A stretch of 64,000 bases of DNA from Balanoglossus misakiensis. Taxonomy: Eukaryota; Hemichordata. Shown piece by piece: positions 50,901 to 64,000 of this stretch. Position 1 is the stretch's first letter. Every line of letters starts with the position of its first letter. The position numbers were made by a program, and so were the translations under genes. The stretch lies in the NCBI GenBank assembly GCA_040954595.2, contig CM082579.2, positions 310,001 to 374,000 of the forward strand, given 5' to 3'. The notes under the pieces were generated by a model. The model worked only from the letters and a program-made list of their open reading frames with translations, searched no databases and was not told where the DNA came from.

Positions 50901-52928
50901 TGTTATTACATTAATGGGATTGCTTGGGTTTGCATCTCGCATGGCTCCACAACGGTTGATCCAGCCGCCTGTGAAAGAGGATCCGAAAGTGTTTAGTTCA
51001 TTGATATGGCCTGTTCGATTTATGTATGACAATGATGGGTGGCCCAGTTTTGAGAGAGCAGCAACGGTCCTCAATGATACAGGTAATAATATTTTGCATT
51101 TAGTGTATTGGTATTGTGGAGTGAAATTTCCATTTGCAAGCTATCTCATTGTGTACCTTTGTATGGTTTGGTACTGATGATTAAATTCTGATTATATCTC
51201 CTAATATTGCAGAAGTGGACGTGATTGCATTCCTAGAGAGTGATGCATCCAAACCGTTCCTTGGCAACAATGACATCACAATGTGGATGTCAGAAAAACT
51301 AAAAATGCATTCTGACTTTGGACCGTCAACAAAAGATCACACCTGGGGGTAAAGTGAAATGAAATCCTGTAGTGTCTGGCATCAAACAGTTCTACAATGG
51401 TTGCTTAATTTATTCATTGAGACATTGTACTTAATAAGTTGGCATACATGTAGTTCTGTTTCATTGCAATTCTTCAGCTGTATGAATCTAAATGATTGTA
51501 ATTTCAATTAAATAAACAAATGGCTGTGTGGAAATTGAATGTATTACAAAACTTAATCAAGAACTACAAAATAAGGATTGTACCTTTAATCCTAATGACT
51601 TTCTTTTTAATTATTGCATTTGCAGAAATAATCTTCTTTCCAAATACCCCATTGTTAGTTCTGACCACCTTCTACTACCTTCCCCACACGGAGAGTTAGC
51701 ACCAGGGATACATGCAGTACTCAATATATCAGGAACATTGGTGGATTTTGTCACCACACACAATGGCAATGATGGGTATGTAATCAGTTGGTCAGGTGAC
51801 TGTCATGTGTCTAGGGTGTCATGTGATCATTGCTTGAAGGCTTTGTATGCTCTAGGTAAATCCAAGAAAGTCCTTGAAAACATCTGAGAATTTTAAATTA
51901 ATAGCCTGCTCATAATTATAGCATGATTTTATTATTGTTTTATATAGGGATGATCTTGATAGGAAATTGCAGACTGAGTTTCTTGCCAACATTACAAGAA
52001 ACAGTACTCGACCACTGGTGTTCATGGGTTATGTAACATCTAAACCCGGCAGTAGAGATTACAGAGTTCTTAAGAATTGGGGAAGACTAAAAGTAAGTCT
52101 CAGTGGTTGGATTTATGTGTTGAATTCATTCTGAAAAGAAAGTCTTCTTCAGTATCTTTCTGTCAATAATATTATTCTATCTTTTTACAGGATATTGATG
52201 CAGAGGACAAGAAAAGGTTTTGTTTGTACATTATGTACAGAAAGCTTATCAGGTTTGTACTTTTATTAGTCCCATGGACAAAAACACAATTGTAGCTATG
52301 ACCTGATTATCAGTTGCAGCTATTAAAACAAGAACTTACTGGCACAATGGTAAATATGCAATCGTCAAAGAATAATGCAAATGATCATAGAGTTGGGTGG
52401 CTGTTATATGACAGTGTCTCCCCCCCCTCACAATTTTGATTGATTTCTGCCACAGAGTTGGATATGCTCGCATTTCACGTTCAACAATAACTGACACTGA
52501 AATCCAGTTGGCCAAATTCCGGATACCAGATGATCTAGACAACTATGAAGACAACGAGATAACAACAATCAAATTGGAAGATGTCGATCCATCGCTGCAC
52601 TTTTCATCTGTGTAAGTGTCGTCTTGTATTCTTCATAGAAATTACTGTAGTTGTCTCAAGACCATTGTTGTTAGAGACATATAGATATCTTGGTCAATAC
52701 AGAAGGACTATCTAACCACAAGTTATTTTACACACGACACAAAAAACATTTCAGTGAGAACTATTGTGTCTTTGACAATGACATGTTATTATTTTTTCTC
52801 TCATTTCCAGGTTTGGTGAATATTATCCTACTCACTGGCATCCTAATAGTCATCATTACCACATGGCAACACCGAAGTATTTTATAGACAAGGCAAAGAG
52901 AGAACAAGGCAAAGATAGAGAGAACTAG
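47965..52928 (+). CDS. CWH43: CWH43 / PGAP2-interacting protein homologue
   Basis: Thirteen exons in phase: 47965-48157, 48613-48928, 49187-49341, 49588-49768, 49926-50243, 50364-50524, 50894-51082, 51213-51348, 51626-51775, 51948-52092, 52191-52252, 52456-52611, 52811-52928. The product has 759 residues (human about 699). Residues 1 to about 50 are a hydrophilic Lys/Glu-rich extension. Many hydrophobic segments follow, from [20 protein letters not shown] through [10 protein letters not shown], typical of a polytopic ER/Golgi membrane protein. The C-terminal part is the endonuclease/exonuclease/phosphatase-like domain: [58 protein letters not shown] and [12 protein letters not shown] all match the family. 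In yeast, Cwh43 places ceramide on GPI anchors; the animal protein is linked to GPI-anchor lipid remodelling with PGAP2. It is head-to-head with the EPHX2-like gene. Confidence 0.95.
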
Positions 52929-55881
52929 GAATTAATGTTTCAGTACTAACAGCAACAAGTTACTTTAAAACTAGTTTTATGGGCTTATCTGTAACAGATG
53001 TACACACATTTGAAAGAAACTCAGTCTTATTGTGTAGATGCAATTTAGAATCAGGTAAAAGTGGTGGAAGTGTGATTGATAAATTGATGTCTAAGAAACT
53101 TACATTGAAATAAAAGAAATGCATGATGTGAATACTTTGATGTTTTTTTCAAACCTGAAATTATGATACTATATCAAATCAGAGTTTGATGATTGAATGA
53201 AGAAGTTTGAGTAAAAAAAAAACAATCAAGATCTTCATGTATTTATTGGGTAGTAAATGTACATTTTCTGTCACTTTTCAGTCGGGTGTTCATTAGTTTT
53301 CTATCAGTTCTTATTTTTATATGTGAAATGTGATGTTTTATACAAGTAAAATAAAGGAACCTTGTCATTGTCTAGCAATGAGTTGGTATAAGTTGGTTAT
53401 TGAGCACTATATGTATGTATGTAAAGTAAGGGTAGTTGGAGAAACGATCTCTACAACGTTGTTTCGTGAGTCACTGGACTCACTCATCAGGAGACTAAAC
53501 TGGCCAGTCTTGGTGCTTCACGTCGCATGCAATCAAGGGTTGTCTAGATATTTACACCTCTGCATAGAGTAGGCTTTCCTGAATTTTGAAATTCGTTTCT
53601 CACTCTCCCCCATCAGAGGACATCCGTGGAGGTAAGTCCATAAATTCATCAGATTGATGTACACTGGATGCTCCCACAGACCGACCTGGGGTTTCATACT
53701 GTTATGGCAAGGTGTACTAGTGAAAAACATTTTTATTTTGATGTTGTCAATACTAGATTACATTAAGCTACATACACGATCCAAAATGTTCTGGAGTAGC
53801 AGAAATATCAGGATGACTATTATGATCTTTTTTTCACGTTTCGCGCAATTTATGGCAACTTGAATGGAGTTACAAATAATACTATACAGTACCTGAAGAA
53901 AAAAAGAGTTGCAATTTAAAAATAATGAAGTAAAAGTCTATTATTACATCACATGGTTACTACATCAATTCCTGACTATGATTTGACACTGCACACATCT
54001 GTATTCCACACAATCGTCATGGTCACCCGTTTTACAAAATTTGAATCAAACAGAATGATGACTGAAATTGGAAGCTGAATGTATTTGCATGTATCAACAT
54101 TTCTCTGTAATTATAAAATATTGGATAATTGGAAATGTTCACCTGATGGAAATTAAATTTGTGATCATAATTGTGGGTAATTAAATATTGCACTGCACTG
54201 AATGTCTAACTGTTTAAACTTAATATTTCAGAGGCATAACAGTCATCTCATGTTACAAATAAAACAAAATAGAAGATAAGGCTTGGGTGAATCACCATGG
54301 GTGGTCTTATTTCATAACATACACTGAGGTATATCCACAAACATCTTAATATATAAATATGACAAAAGGATTTGAAATCTACAGTTCCAGGGAATTCCTA
54401 GCTCTCTGTAACTATTTTATTACAGGACAGCAGTTTGTCAGTCTTTGCATTCTTTATACTAATCTGTAGTTAGATGTTGGCATTTTTATTAAGGGCCAAA
54501 TTTGAATTATGTATTCAGACATAAGCCACTATGTGAAACATACTTCTTATTGACATATACACACTATATATACAGTTTGTTGAAACATTAACGACTTCTT
54601 AACTAATAATTTAGGACTGATCTTCCATTTTACATATACACATAGATGTACAGCAGAAGTCTACATCAGGCTATGAGGCCATTTCTCAAGATTTTCTGCT
54701 CTGATGCAAATTAGTAAAGTATGGCTTTGTGTATTATTGACATTTTTATATAGCTGCATGTTAAGTCCAAAGATACTAGAAATCAGACAAACAAACATTC
54801 CATGGACTGCAAGGCGAGTTTTTACATGCCTGTATTATATCACATACATCTACAGCACTTTTTTCAACAATAAATACTAGACTATTACTGATCTGCTCAT
54901 GTGCAGTTGGACATTTAGTTGACAGAAGTCAAGTTTGAGTGTAGTACTACCACAAACCCTAATGCACTACTTAAATCTTTTGCACTTTTCTGTACCACAA
55001 CTGTCGTCACATTGACATTATTCACAGTCAGGGATACCTCCTACAGTAGTTTTGACTTTTAGAGTATAATTATCTGTGATAATTTTCAAATAATTCGGAA
55101 ACACTACGTCTACGGACTTGAAATCACTTACTCCTTAGAATGGTCCATTTAAATTAGAACAGGAATGTTTTACTTCATCAATACATCAAAAAAAGTTATA
55201 TTAAATGTATCACGCATATTCGTCATAGCAACCACTGGCAAGGTATCCAAGTCTGAAATATGCAAATTAATATTTTCATAACCATACATTCTGGCATTTT
55301 GTTGGTTAGAGCAACTTTGTTACGACACCATGTTGTACTCCGCTGAATGAGGTGAAAGCATAAGAGAATGCTGTGCAGTGCAAGTAAAAGACGTCCCTCC
55401 CTGTACCCTACATCTGATTTTAATCAGATTATCTGCTGAACTGTCTCTTCATCTCTAATGAGAAACTCTATTTTTCTACCAATACTGCCAGCAAGTAAGG
55501 TCGTACAAGTGTTATTGGCCTTGAAAGATTCTTCTTCCCCATTCTTGCCCTCTTGCATGTGATAGATGGGCCAATTCATATCAAACAAGGAGCTCTTTCT
55601 CTTTCTCTCTCCAGATATCACCACAGCTCATCCAAGGCATATATCACCCATGCACCCTGGGACAATATATGTAGATCAGATACAGTTTGCAAAGAATAAG
55701 CGTTTAACAATGTCCTGTGCAATGCTCTGCATATTTTCTACTGCTGAATTTGAGCAGATAGTGAATGGCTGAGGCTGGAATCATAACACATTTTGCAATG
55801 AAGTTCCTGTCATTCACAGCTCAAACAGAATGAAATACATTCTTGCAACTGCTTTGAATCTCTTTCTTCACTTTCAATATT
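52929..55881. other. convergent intergenic region and 3' UTRs of CWH43 and the Rab escort protein gene
   Basis: No coding exon was recognised. The CWH43 3' UTR should end near 53130-53370. For the minus-strand Rab escort gene, AATAAA on that strand occurs near 54413 and 54485, which would give a 3' UTR of about 1.4 kb. A palindrome ATCTGATTTTAATCAGAT at about 55410 matches the end of the MITE at 8007-8184. Confidence 0.5.
53109..53114 (+). terminator. polyA signal of CWH43
   Basis: A canonical AATAAA lies about 180 bases after the TAG stop codon, near an A-rich tract. A second AATAAA is present near 53350. Confidence 0.5.
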
Positions 55882-58800
55882 TTAATTTTGACCTTCAACC
55901 TTTGGTTCAACTTTGACCTCCAAATCTTCACTCATAGATTCCTGACCTTTCAACTCGTGGCTTACAACCTCTGCCTCATCACCTTTCAACTCTTGACCCT
56001 CCAAATGGGCCTCATCACTTTTGACCTCTGAACCTTCGACTTCTGACCCTGCCCCATCTTTCATGTTTGAAACTCCCTCTTCAGTAACTTTGACCTCCTG
56101 TTTAGGGTCAGCGTCATCACCTTCCCCCTTTGAACTCTCTTCCCCCTTTGAACTCTCTTCTGATTTCACTTCCTCACTATCAGGTGTTGATAGTTCTCCA
56201 GAATTCTCAAATCCCACTTCCTTCTTCTCAGTCTCGTCTTCAACATAGATGATATCTTCAGGGTTGGGTGCAGCAGGTAGAAACTCCTCCCCTGGACAGA
56301 TTTTTTCAAACAATTTCTTGGCCTACAATAAATACAACAGAAGCAAAAGTGTTCAAATTCAAACAAAAACATTTACCGCATAAAGGAGGCAGACGCTAAT
56401 GAAAATGTTGAACGGGAACCCATTGGTACGTAGTCATTTTTGGAGTGGCAGAAATATTGCTGAAGTTCCAAACAAAACTACTGTAAAAATAATGTCATTA
56501 ATAATATGTATATTCCCAGTTTATGTAATCCTACAACATGGGTTAGCAATACCTGTATGACAGCATGTTCAAAACCAATGGAAGGTCCAGGCCCAGATGT
56601 TACCAGAACATTCTCTGGTAAACCAGTGAATGCCTCCTCCACACATTGGGATGTATCTGTCTGGTTGAAGTACATACACCACAACACTTTGGGTTTATCC
56701 ATTTCCTCTGTAGGGGTGGCTGCTTCAGCACCTTCACATTCTGAAATATATGACAAATATAATGTTATTCAAATTCAAATATATTAAGATGTGTGAAAGT
56801 TTAGGTGAATAAAAGTTGTCTCAACTTTGTCCATATATAACTTACTTTCCTCTGATGGATGGAAGAGTACATTGACAGCATACTGCAAATCTTCCTTGGC
56901 TGTACTGTAGTCTGTCCCTTTGCATGTCATGTGTACAACATCTATCATATGCAATAGACAAGAGAGCTGATTATGAAAAAGAATCTCAAAAAAGAAACAT
57001 TTTGATTCCACACGTAAATAATTCTCTTTGGAGAACAACCTTATCAAACCTACTGTGGTCAGTCCAAAAATGGCCAATTTTCATGATAAAAGTGAAATTA
57101 TGGCTACAAACTGAGTCTCTTTTGTGTAGACACCAACTGTAGTAGCTATTAGACAGATTGATACTTACACATTCCCTTGGGACATGCATATGCACAATGG
57201 TTGAGTTCAATCAAAGTGATAGGATTCCGACCAGACACTGGTGGTATTGTCAGAAGTGTCACCTGGAACAAAATTATTGAAATAATGGCAACGATTAGCA
57301 ATATTTTGTGCAGTGGAACAGGTCCACACCAAACAATGCCTAAACCAGACAAATTTTCCCTGCTAGATAGTCAAATCATGATGTAAATATTCTAAGAAAT
57401 TGAACACCTCTGTAAGTGTTCTGAATTCTAAATTCTGATAACGACAAGCTCACCTGGTCTTCAGTTCCTGGTTTGAGTGATCTGTCAGTGAAAAATATTC
57501 CTCTTGAAACACATCTGTAATGAAAAGTACAAAATGTAGTGTATCAGATTTTGAGTCACTGCCTTCAAATGTTGCCTTTCAGCACAATATCTTATCTCTC
57601 ATAGATGCAAATGTATGGGTGTAGTCATATTCTTACTTACCCCATCAGTTCTGGTTTACTGTGTTGATGAGGAACGTAACTGCCTTCCATTATTACCCAT
57701 CTATAAACAAATATTAATACCAAAGAAATAAGATCACATGAAATTAATTTTGCTGTACAATCAATTTACTTATTAATAGTTGTCATAAAAACTAAATTCC
57801 AAAATGTAATGAATACTGGCAATTTTGCAGAATTTCTCAGGTTCAGCATCTTCACAAGAAAATGATGATCTGTACCACAGCTATTGTAGATAAAACTCTA
57901 AAAACTCACCTACAGTTTAACCTTTGGCCTTCAGAATCAATAATTCCTTTACACCTGAAACAAACATGTATAGAATACGAGAAAAAATGTGGCATCACTG
58001 CTATACAACAATGTCAATGTTCAAAACCTTTCAACTATATCACATTCAGAGTAATATTTTCCAGTTTCCTTGAAAAGTAATGCATTAAAGACACTAAATG
58101 TCACTTACAATTTGGATTGTTCATCAATGATTAACGCATGTCCGTTTCTTCGCAGTACATAGATACCAGCAAATACTGCACACATCCTGGAAACACAAAA
58201 CAAATGTGTTTAAGTTACAAATCCAAGCATCACCCAAACTGACATATTGGACAAACTCACATTTTGGGTAAAAAAAAAACTCACCTGCAGAAACATTGTG
58301 GAAGTTCACCTGAACCATACAGAGGCCAAAGGAATGGTGTGTTACCATAGCGACCAAGAGAATGAAGAAAATGATGGGTGGCTTTCAAACCCTTAATTAG
58401 AAAATAAAATTAAAAGTCATGGTTATTATGCAATAACGTAATTAAAGTTTATCTACCTGGCAGCCATAACATTTGGCCTTTACATGAGTTGCCAAAAACA
58501 ATATTCTAAGTAATTGCTATGTTACATTAAATTTTTATTCCCAATTATCATCATACTTTCAATAATACATTCCATGACAACAAATTTTACACTGTACCTC
58601 TAGTGTTGGAGTTTGATCAGTTACCATAGCAATAGAATGCTGAACAAAATGCTGCAAGTTTGCAGTTAGTTTCCTGGTTTTCAAAAATTCAACAAAAGGC
58701 TTGTCTTCAAATTCTGTAAGGAGATAAATCACACACAAGATACAAACTGTTCATTCCAGTAAAATTTTCATTTCTCTCAAGACTAGAATTTGTGATTCAA

Positions 58801-61800
58801 CTGAAATAAGAATAAATCTGACCAAGGATTGTCTTGATGTTACAAAATCTACATGTACAGTCCAAGAATGGCTACAAGAAAGATTGCATAGAGGCATCTA
58901 TCATTGTATCAACTGATCTGGATTCATGCTAGGTTGGTCAAATTTCAACCAAAGACAACCTGACATGACTTTTACCTTGATAGTCTTGATGATGTTTCTC
59001 ATAAGACAAACAGAACTCTATAAACTTCATTAACATCCTCTTCTCCAGCATACTAACATACTTGCTACTAAATACATCTGACCTTGAACATGGAACCTGA
59101 CGGTCAAATCAAGTCATATATGTTTTGTGATGTTAATAATTTCAATCACACTTCCAAATACGACCTTGCACATTTTCACAGGATATCAGTTTGCTTTGCC
59201 ACGCCTTACAGTCACATGGAGCAGATCATAAATATGTTTCAAGGACTCATTGGTAAACACAGACATAAGAACATGATAGATCAAAATGATTTATCTCTAA
59301 AAGAAATAAATGATGTAACTGTCAAGTGCACTCAGATAAAAACATAATTGCAGAAAGATTTAATATTGGCAACTGTAGAATGATATTATTAGTTTGGAAA
59401 TTAACTCTACCTGCTCTATTTTTCCATTGAGGTGTGTTAAAATTCTTGTCACACATTTGAATTCTGCATAGCGGCTAATATTAGATGATATCAACAGTTC
59501 TACCAGTGATCCTCTTGAAAATAAAACCTGGAATGGAAAGAAAAATAATTGTATGAAAATACAAAACCATCAGCAAGGATCTGGTTTCTGTTTTGACATG
59601 ACTTCATTGAACTGTCATTTTTATCAATGATTAACTACTCTAGTGGACAGTATGCCAGATTATTCATTGACTCTTGCAAACACCTTTCACACAATGAATG
59701 AGTCAGGGTTCTAAGGTTAATTATATAATGTATTACTGGTTTGAGTACACACAACTGTTCCATCATCATCAGATGCATTTTGAGGAACACTGAGGTGGTA
59801 TTGAGATTTTAGTACTTTGACTATTTAAGTCTGCAAACACTACATTTAGTCATTCTTCAGTGTAATGTCAGTCATAGTCATATTTTTAAGGACAAGGGTG
59901 TAAACAAGGTCATAGGCTGTATTATTCTTCAGGAAAAACTAAATGCAAATACACACGGATCTGAAATTTACCTTTGGTGCTAAATCCACATTGAATCTTC
60001 TCCAATCTTTTTTAATATCTTCCATAGTCCATTCTTTCTTGTGTGATTTGCTTGGTAATCCTTTGATTTCCTCACCAGATGTTGTATTTGACACTCTACT
60101 ATGACCGTGATAACTCTGAGTATCATCACTGGCCACACCTTCTTTGGTTTCATCAATTCCAGTCTCTTCTCCATCCTTCTCTGTTATGCCTTTCACATTC
60201 TTTTCATCAACACTCTCATTTTCTGGCACATCACTCACAACTTTCCGTTCTGACTCCTCGGCATTGTCCTTTTCCGATACTTTTTCCGTACATTCCTTGT
60301 CTTTTCCTTGACTCTCCGGTTTATTCTCTTCTGAGAATGGAGTGTTGTCTCTAGCATCCACATCATCTGATGTCTCAGCCATTGTCGTCAAGCCAATCTC
60401 TTCCTCCACTTGATGCGTTCCTCCCACATCAGATTTCTGTAACAGATTCTCATCCTCTGAGTGTGTTCGTTCCTTCTTTTCTCTGAGAAAATGGCAACAT
60501 GACGTGATTAGAAAATGTGGTTAGAGAAGAAATTCTCATTTCCACAGTATTAACCATATGATCAAATTCCCAAAATATACAACTGGTTATATTGTGAACG
60601 TGAATTAAAATTAAACTGACTTACTTGATGAAAGAGTAGACTTCCAAGTTTTGAATAGTATTTCCTTTGCTAGGCATATGAATCAAGAATTCCCCTTCAC
60701 CAACTTCAAAGTTGTTGGTATCAATGGTGGCCCCTGCTGTGTCTTCATCATCAGCTTCAGGATTCTACTCACAAATGTAAAAAAAAAAAATAACCCTCAT
60801 CTTTAAGATTTTCCCAATATTATTTCATTTGCAATGCTGTGATCACCCTCGTTTTTCTGATCCTCCGTAAATTTACAAATTGGACTTATAAGTGTATGCT
60901 TTGCATCCTCCCACATTTTTAACAGCTGATTGTAATCAGATTGCATTACCTACTCAATAAGAGATCTTTCTGTGACTTTCCTCTTTATTCTTGAAATCAC
61001 AAATTCTGCCAGATGACTCATCTGGCAAAACACTGCCATCTTACCTTGTGGTTTTCAATCCATCTTTCTAAACTGTCAAAATTAAAAGTGGACCAATCGC
61101 TTCCATAGTAATCATTTCTGTCAAACATGAGTAAAATATAAATAAAAGGTGATACATTTTAGCAGGTTGATAGAGCCATGATCTCTGTTATCAATCAATA
61201 GTTTGCAACAAAAGCCACCATGGCTTCAAATTTTTCTGAGTCATACTGAATCACATCAGACTTCAAACTAATAAAAAAATTGGATATTAGGAGCCATTGA
61301 TTGTAATATTCATCAGATATGTGAGGGCTTTGATTGATTTGATGATCCAATGCCCTGACAGATTAAGGAAGAAGTAGAAGCTGACCTGTCAATGTGCAAA
61401 ACACCTTGGCCAATCCTAGCCAGTGCTGCTGCAAGAATACTCTCTGGCACCCCTGCAAAAATAAACACCAACTGTGTTGTTAAAGCGTTAATGAAAATGC
61501 TATTGAAGAGGACACCATTTTCACACCCATTCATTCTCAATCTCACTCTCAGCAAACGCCTAGCTCTAAAGTATATTGGGGTTGTATAAAACCGGTTGTT
61601 GTGAGGTGAATGTATAGTTATGAATGATATCTTTTTTATTTTTCCTGCAAAGTAAATACATCAAATTTGTCATCACGCATCCTCCCCACCCCTGGAGGCG
61701 CATCAATACCACAGGAAACATAAGACCTCCTCCTGAGTGTTGTTTTGTTTCAGGACCGTCTGTTCAGGGGTTTCCGCTTTGATTTGTAGGTTTTCATGAA

Positions 61801-61959
61801 CGTGTGGCTCGTTATTTCACTTAATACACAATAGACTATCACATCATAACATATTCGTTGAATTGTATGTAAGAAAAGCAAGTATCCTTGACAATTATTC
61901 AGATTTTTACCTGTTCCAATCACAATCGCATCGTACTCCGAAGGCAGTTCGTCAGCCAT
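55882..61959 (-). CDS. CHM: Rab escort protein (Rab geranylgeranyltransferase component A, CHM/CHML type)
   Basis: Seventeen exons in phase: 61959-61911, 61452-61386, 61117-61045, 60764-60625, 60482-59972, 59527-59411, 59096-58976, 58713-58598, 58391-58285, 58186-58109, 57954-57910, 57700-57641, 57514-57454, 57262-57169, 56941-56846, 56740-56553, 56322-55882. The product has 787 residues (human about 653). It presents newly made Rab GTPases to geranylgeranyltransferase II and delivers them to membranes. Evidence: the GDI/REP dinucleotide-fold start [13 protein letters not shown] at residues 9-21, the REP core VEKRMLMKF-type segment (here [13 protein letters not shown]), [20 protein letters not shown] and [13 protein letters not shown], and the C-terminal NPEDIIYV. 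Compared with RabGDI it has the REP-specific insertion, here one 171-codon acidic exon (60482-59972), and an acidic Glu/Lys/Ser tail of about 120 residues. A single REP is expected outside vertebrates, where CHM and CHML are duplicates. Confidence 0.95.
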
Positions 61960-63493
61960 TTTCAGATAAACATGACGTCATTATTTTGGGCGTTTTATTA
62001 CAACGGTGCTTACTATTGGCTGGAGGATCCGAATACGCAATATTCTAGAGCAATGGCATACTGCGTACTGTAACCTCACATACGTGAGGTCAGAGGTCAA
62101 TGCCGGTGAAGGGGAATATTCCATTTCAACTTTCATTCAGTTCAGAATTTTCTGCTGTCCGACGAAGTGTATCCTGGATCGTGTGTAAAATGTCGTTCAG
62201 TCTATCCTTTAATTAAATATCATTTGGGATAATCGAGACTCCTGGATCGTTACTATATCTGGTAAGATTCGTTTATTTTCCGCTTTCCCCCTTGCCACGT
62301 CTATGTGATCACGGACGTACACAACACTGTACGCCAGCTGTCAATATCTTGTTTTGATTGTGTACGTATCATCTTTTGACATTTGCCAGTACACAAACAT
62401 ATGTCATCAGTGAAGACATCAAAGATCTACTGATCAGTAGATCACCATGTCGACTTACTACCAGTTATTAAATTTTGAACTAGTCAGTATATCCATGGAG
62501 TAGTCATAAGACTGGGACAGTGGGTGGATACGTTGCAGAACCACGGTTCCACATACATCATCCGGAAGCGTACCGATCGTTCTTGAATATTTCATTTTGC
62601 AAATCAAAATTTTATAGAACATCTGGATTGTGCACCCCTAAACAGGAGGTAATCAAATAATCAGATCTCATGGTTTACTTGAGAGCTGTTTATAACATAA
62701 TTCCAAAGCCAACAAGTGCATATCAACATACCGTCAACACAATAAAAATATGCAAATTTTAACATGGTAATGTACAAAAAACGAAACACGAGTTCCAGTG
62801 CGTGGGATTGTGCGCCACATATCACCTGACTCTGACAACATAAACTGTTGCACTTCTCCAAAATATGACTGAAGAATGTTTCAATCTATTATTTGAGAAT
62901 TTTCAGAGCACAACATTATGTGTTTATTATAGAACAAAACTATTAAGCTGTTGAAGCATATGATACTGTAAAAAAAGTTGTATACAATCACATACATGTA
63001 CATGTTTGTTCAGAACAGACTAGTGTGTTGACTTGTGTCCACAAGGTATTAAATTCAGTGTGGGGACAGGGGAGTTACATAAGTATTTACCTTCTGTGAC
63101 CTCAGAAAACCCAAGTCTCACCAGTGTTACCCAATTTCCTTCCTGCGGAAATGACCTCAGTAATTTCCAAGGTAACATTACTGATTCCATAAGATAGTAA
63201 GGGTCATTTGCAATGATTTTACAAAGATGAATTGTCTGGCAAGTGTATAGCACACATGTCATGATTTACAAGCTGTAATGATGGAAACAGTTTAGCATAT
63301 TTGCTGTACAATGTGTTCCAAAAAGTTGGATTTCTCTGAAATGTTGGTCAGATAAACTTTGCCCGTAAAAATTGTGAAATGCTGTTGTTTAATAAATACG
63401 CGGTACTTCTTTCGTATTGCAGAGCTACACATCATAAACTTAAAGACCTCCTGATACATGAGTTGTATCAACAAAGAAAACTTGTTTCTGTGA
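61960..63493. other. intergenic region between divergent REP and SLC36-like genes
   Basis: Both promoters should lie here. Apart from the CRE near 61973, I see no clear core element. No coding exon was recognised; a non-coding first exon of the SLC36-like gene may be present. Confidence 0.5.
61973..61980. promoter_or_regulatory. consensus CRE (TGACGTCA) at the REP promoter
   Basis: A perfect eight-base palindromic CREB/ATF site lies 13 bases upstream of the REP start codon. The start context AAAATGGC partly resembles a YY1/TISU motif. With a short 5' UTR, this site would lie at or just upstream of the transcription start. Confidence 0.5.
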
Positions 63494-63917
63494 ATGGAAA
63501 TTGAATTGGATGAAATGATGACAGAAGACTATGGTTCAGTGAATACCCCTCTCCTCCAAGACAATGACCACAACACAAATCTTATCAACAGCAAACAAGT
63601 TCAAGATGACAGTCCCGGTTCAGATGTTGAAATTCGAATCAATGCACCACTTACTCAGTCTGCATCATCGGAAACTCGCATGTTCACAGAGCATGCAACT
63701 ACGTGAGTATCTCAAGCATTGTTTTTCATGCTTTAGACTAATTCTCGAGAATGTCTCCATGTAATAATTAATAAGAGCCAGTCTCCAACAAAGCCTCTAC
63801 ATTTCTGATTTTCTTTTCTACCACAGAGATCTTCAAACATTCATGCATTTAATCAAAGGCAACATTGGAACTGGTCTCCTTGGTTTGGCCTACGCAATCA
63901 AACATGCTGGACTTGTG
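63494..63917 (+). CDS. proton-coupled amino acid transporter, SLC36 family (first two coding exons, continues beyond window)
   Basis: Exons 63494-63702 and 63827-63917 join in phase (2 then 1) and encode the first 100 residues. Residues 1-70 are a hydrophilic acidic cytosolic tail. [20 protein letters not shown] and [10 protein letters not shown] then form the first transmembrane segment with the family motif [12 protein letters not shown] (here Ala replaces Pro). SLC36 (PAT) transporters move small neutral amino acids with protons across plasma or lysosomal membranes. The final exon in view ends with a good donor (GTG|gtaagt) at 63918, and the rest lies outside. Met8 or Met9 could also serve as start. 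Which of SLC36A1-A4 it resembles cannot be decided. Confidence 0.88.
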
Positions 63918-64000
63918 GTAAGTTCTCATGGAGGTAAAACCTCCATGGTCTTTTTATCCTGATATTTTCACAATGACATGAAGTGTTCAAACAAATACTG

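Overview
This is animal nuclear DNA. The genes are split into many short exons by GT-AG introns, the intergenic DNA is AT-rich, and there are simple repeats and small foldback elements. The predicted proteins resemble vertebrate ones closely (AASDHPPT, CWH43, Rab escort protein, a Hand factor with the vertebrate-type C-terminus), but the genes are compact. This suggests an invertebrate deuterostome such as a hemichordate or cephalochordate; the species cannot be fixed from the sequence alone. Exon models were built by hand from splice sites and checked for codon phase at every junction.

Layout. (1) 1-13500, + strand: a VWA3B-like gene, 5' end outside the window, with a von Willebrand A domain, a C-terminal helical/basic region, two DUF4537/Tudor-like modules and an Arg-Ser-rich linker. 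A phase-0 microexon joins its two halves, although an intronic stop and a polyA signal could give a short form. (2) 16633-18621, - strand: AASDHPPT, the phosphopantetheinyl transferase, 309 codons, with a probable untranslated first exon near 19.4 kb. (3) 18.6-37.3 kb: an almost gene-free stretch with foldback elements, a long trinucleotide microsatellite and homeodomain-type motifs. (4) 37355-39313, - strand: a two-exon Hand bHLH gene whose second exon has only 25 codons. (5) 39.3-42.2 kb: a second gene-free stretch. (6) 42261-47809, - strand: a 20-exon EPHX2-like epoxide hydrolase with unusual active-site residues and a presequence-like N-terminus. (7) 47965-52928, + strand: CWH43 (PGAP2-interacting protein), head-to-head with EPHX2 at 155 bp. 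(8) 55882-61959, - strand: Rab escort protein (CHM/CHML type), convergent with CWH43. (9) 63494 to the window end, + strand: the first two coding exons of an SLC36-type amino acid transporter.

The genes do not form a pathway. Most are housekeeping genes (CoA-dependent protein activation, GPI-anchor lipid processing, Rab prenylation, epoxide hydrolysis) around one developmental regulator, Hand, which sits in the large non-coding domain. Two promoter regions carry clear motifs: a TISU-like start context at CWH43 and a perfect CRE just upstream of the REP start.
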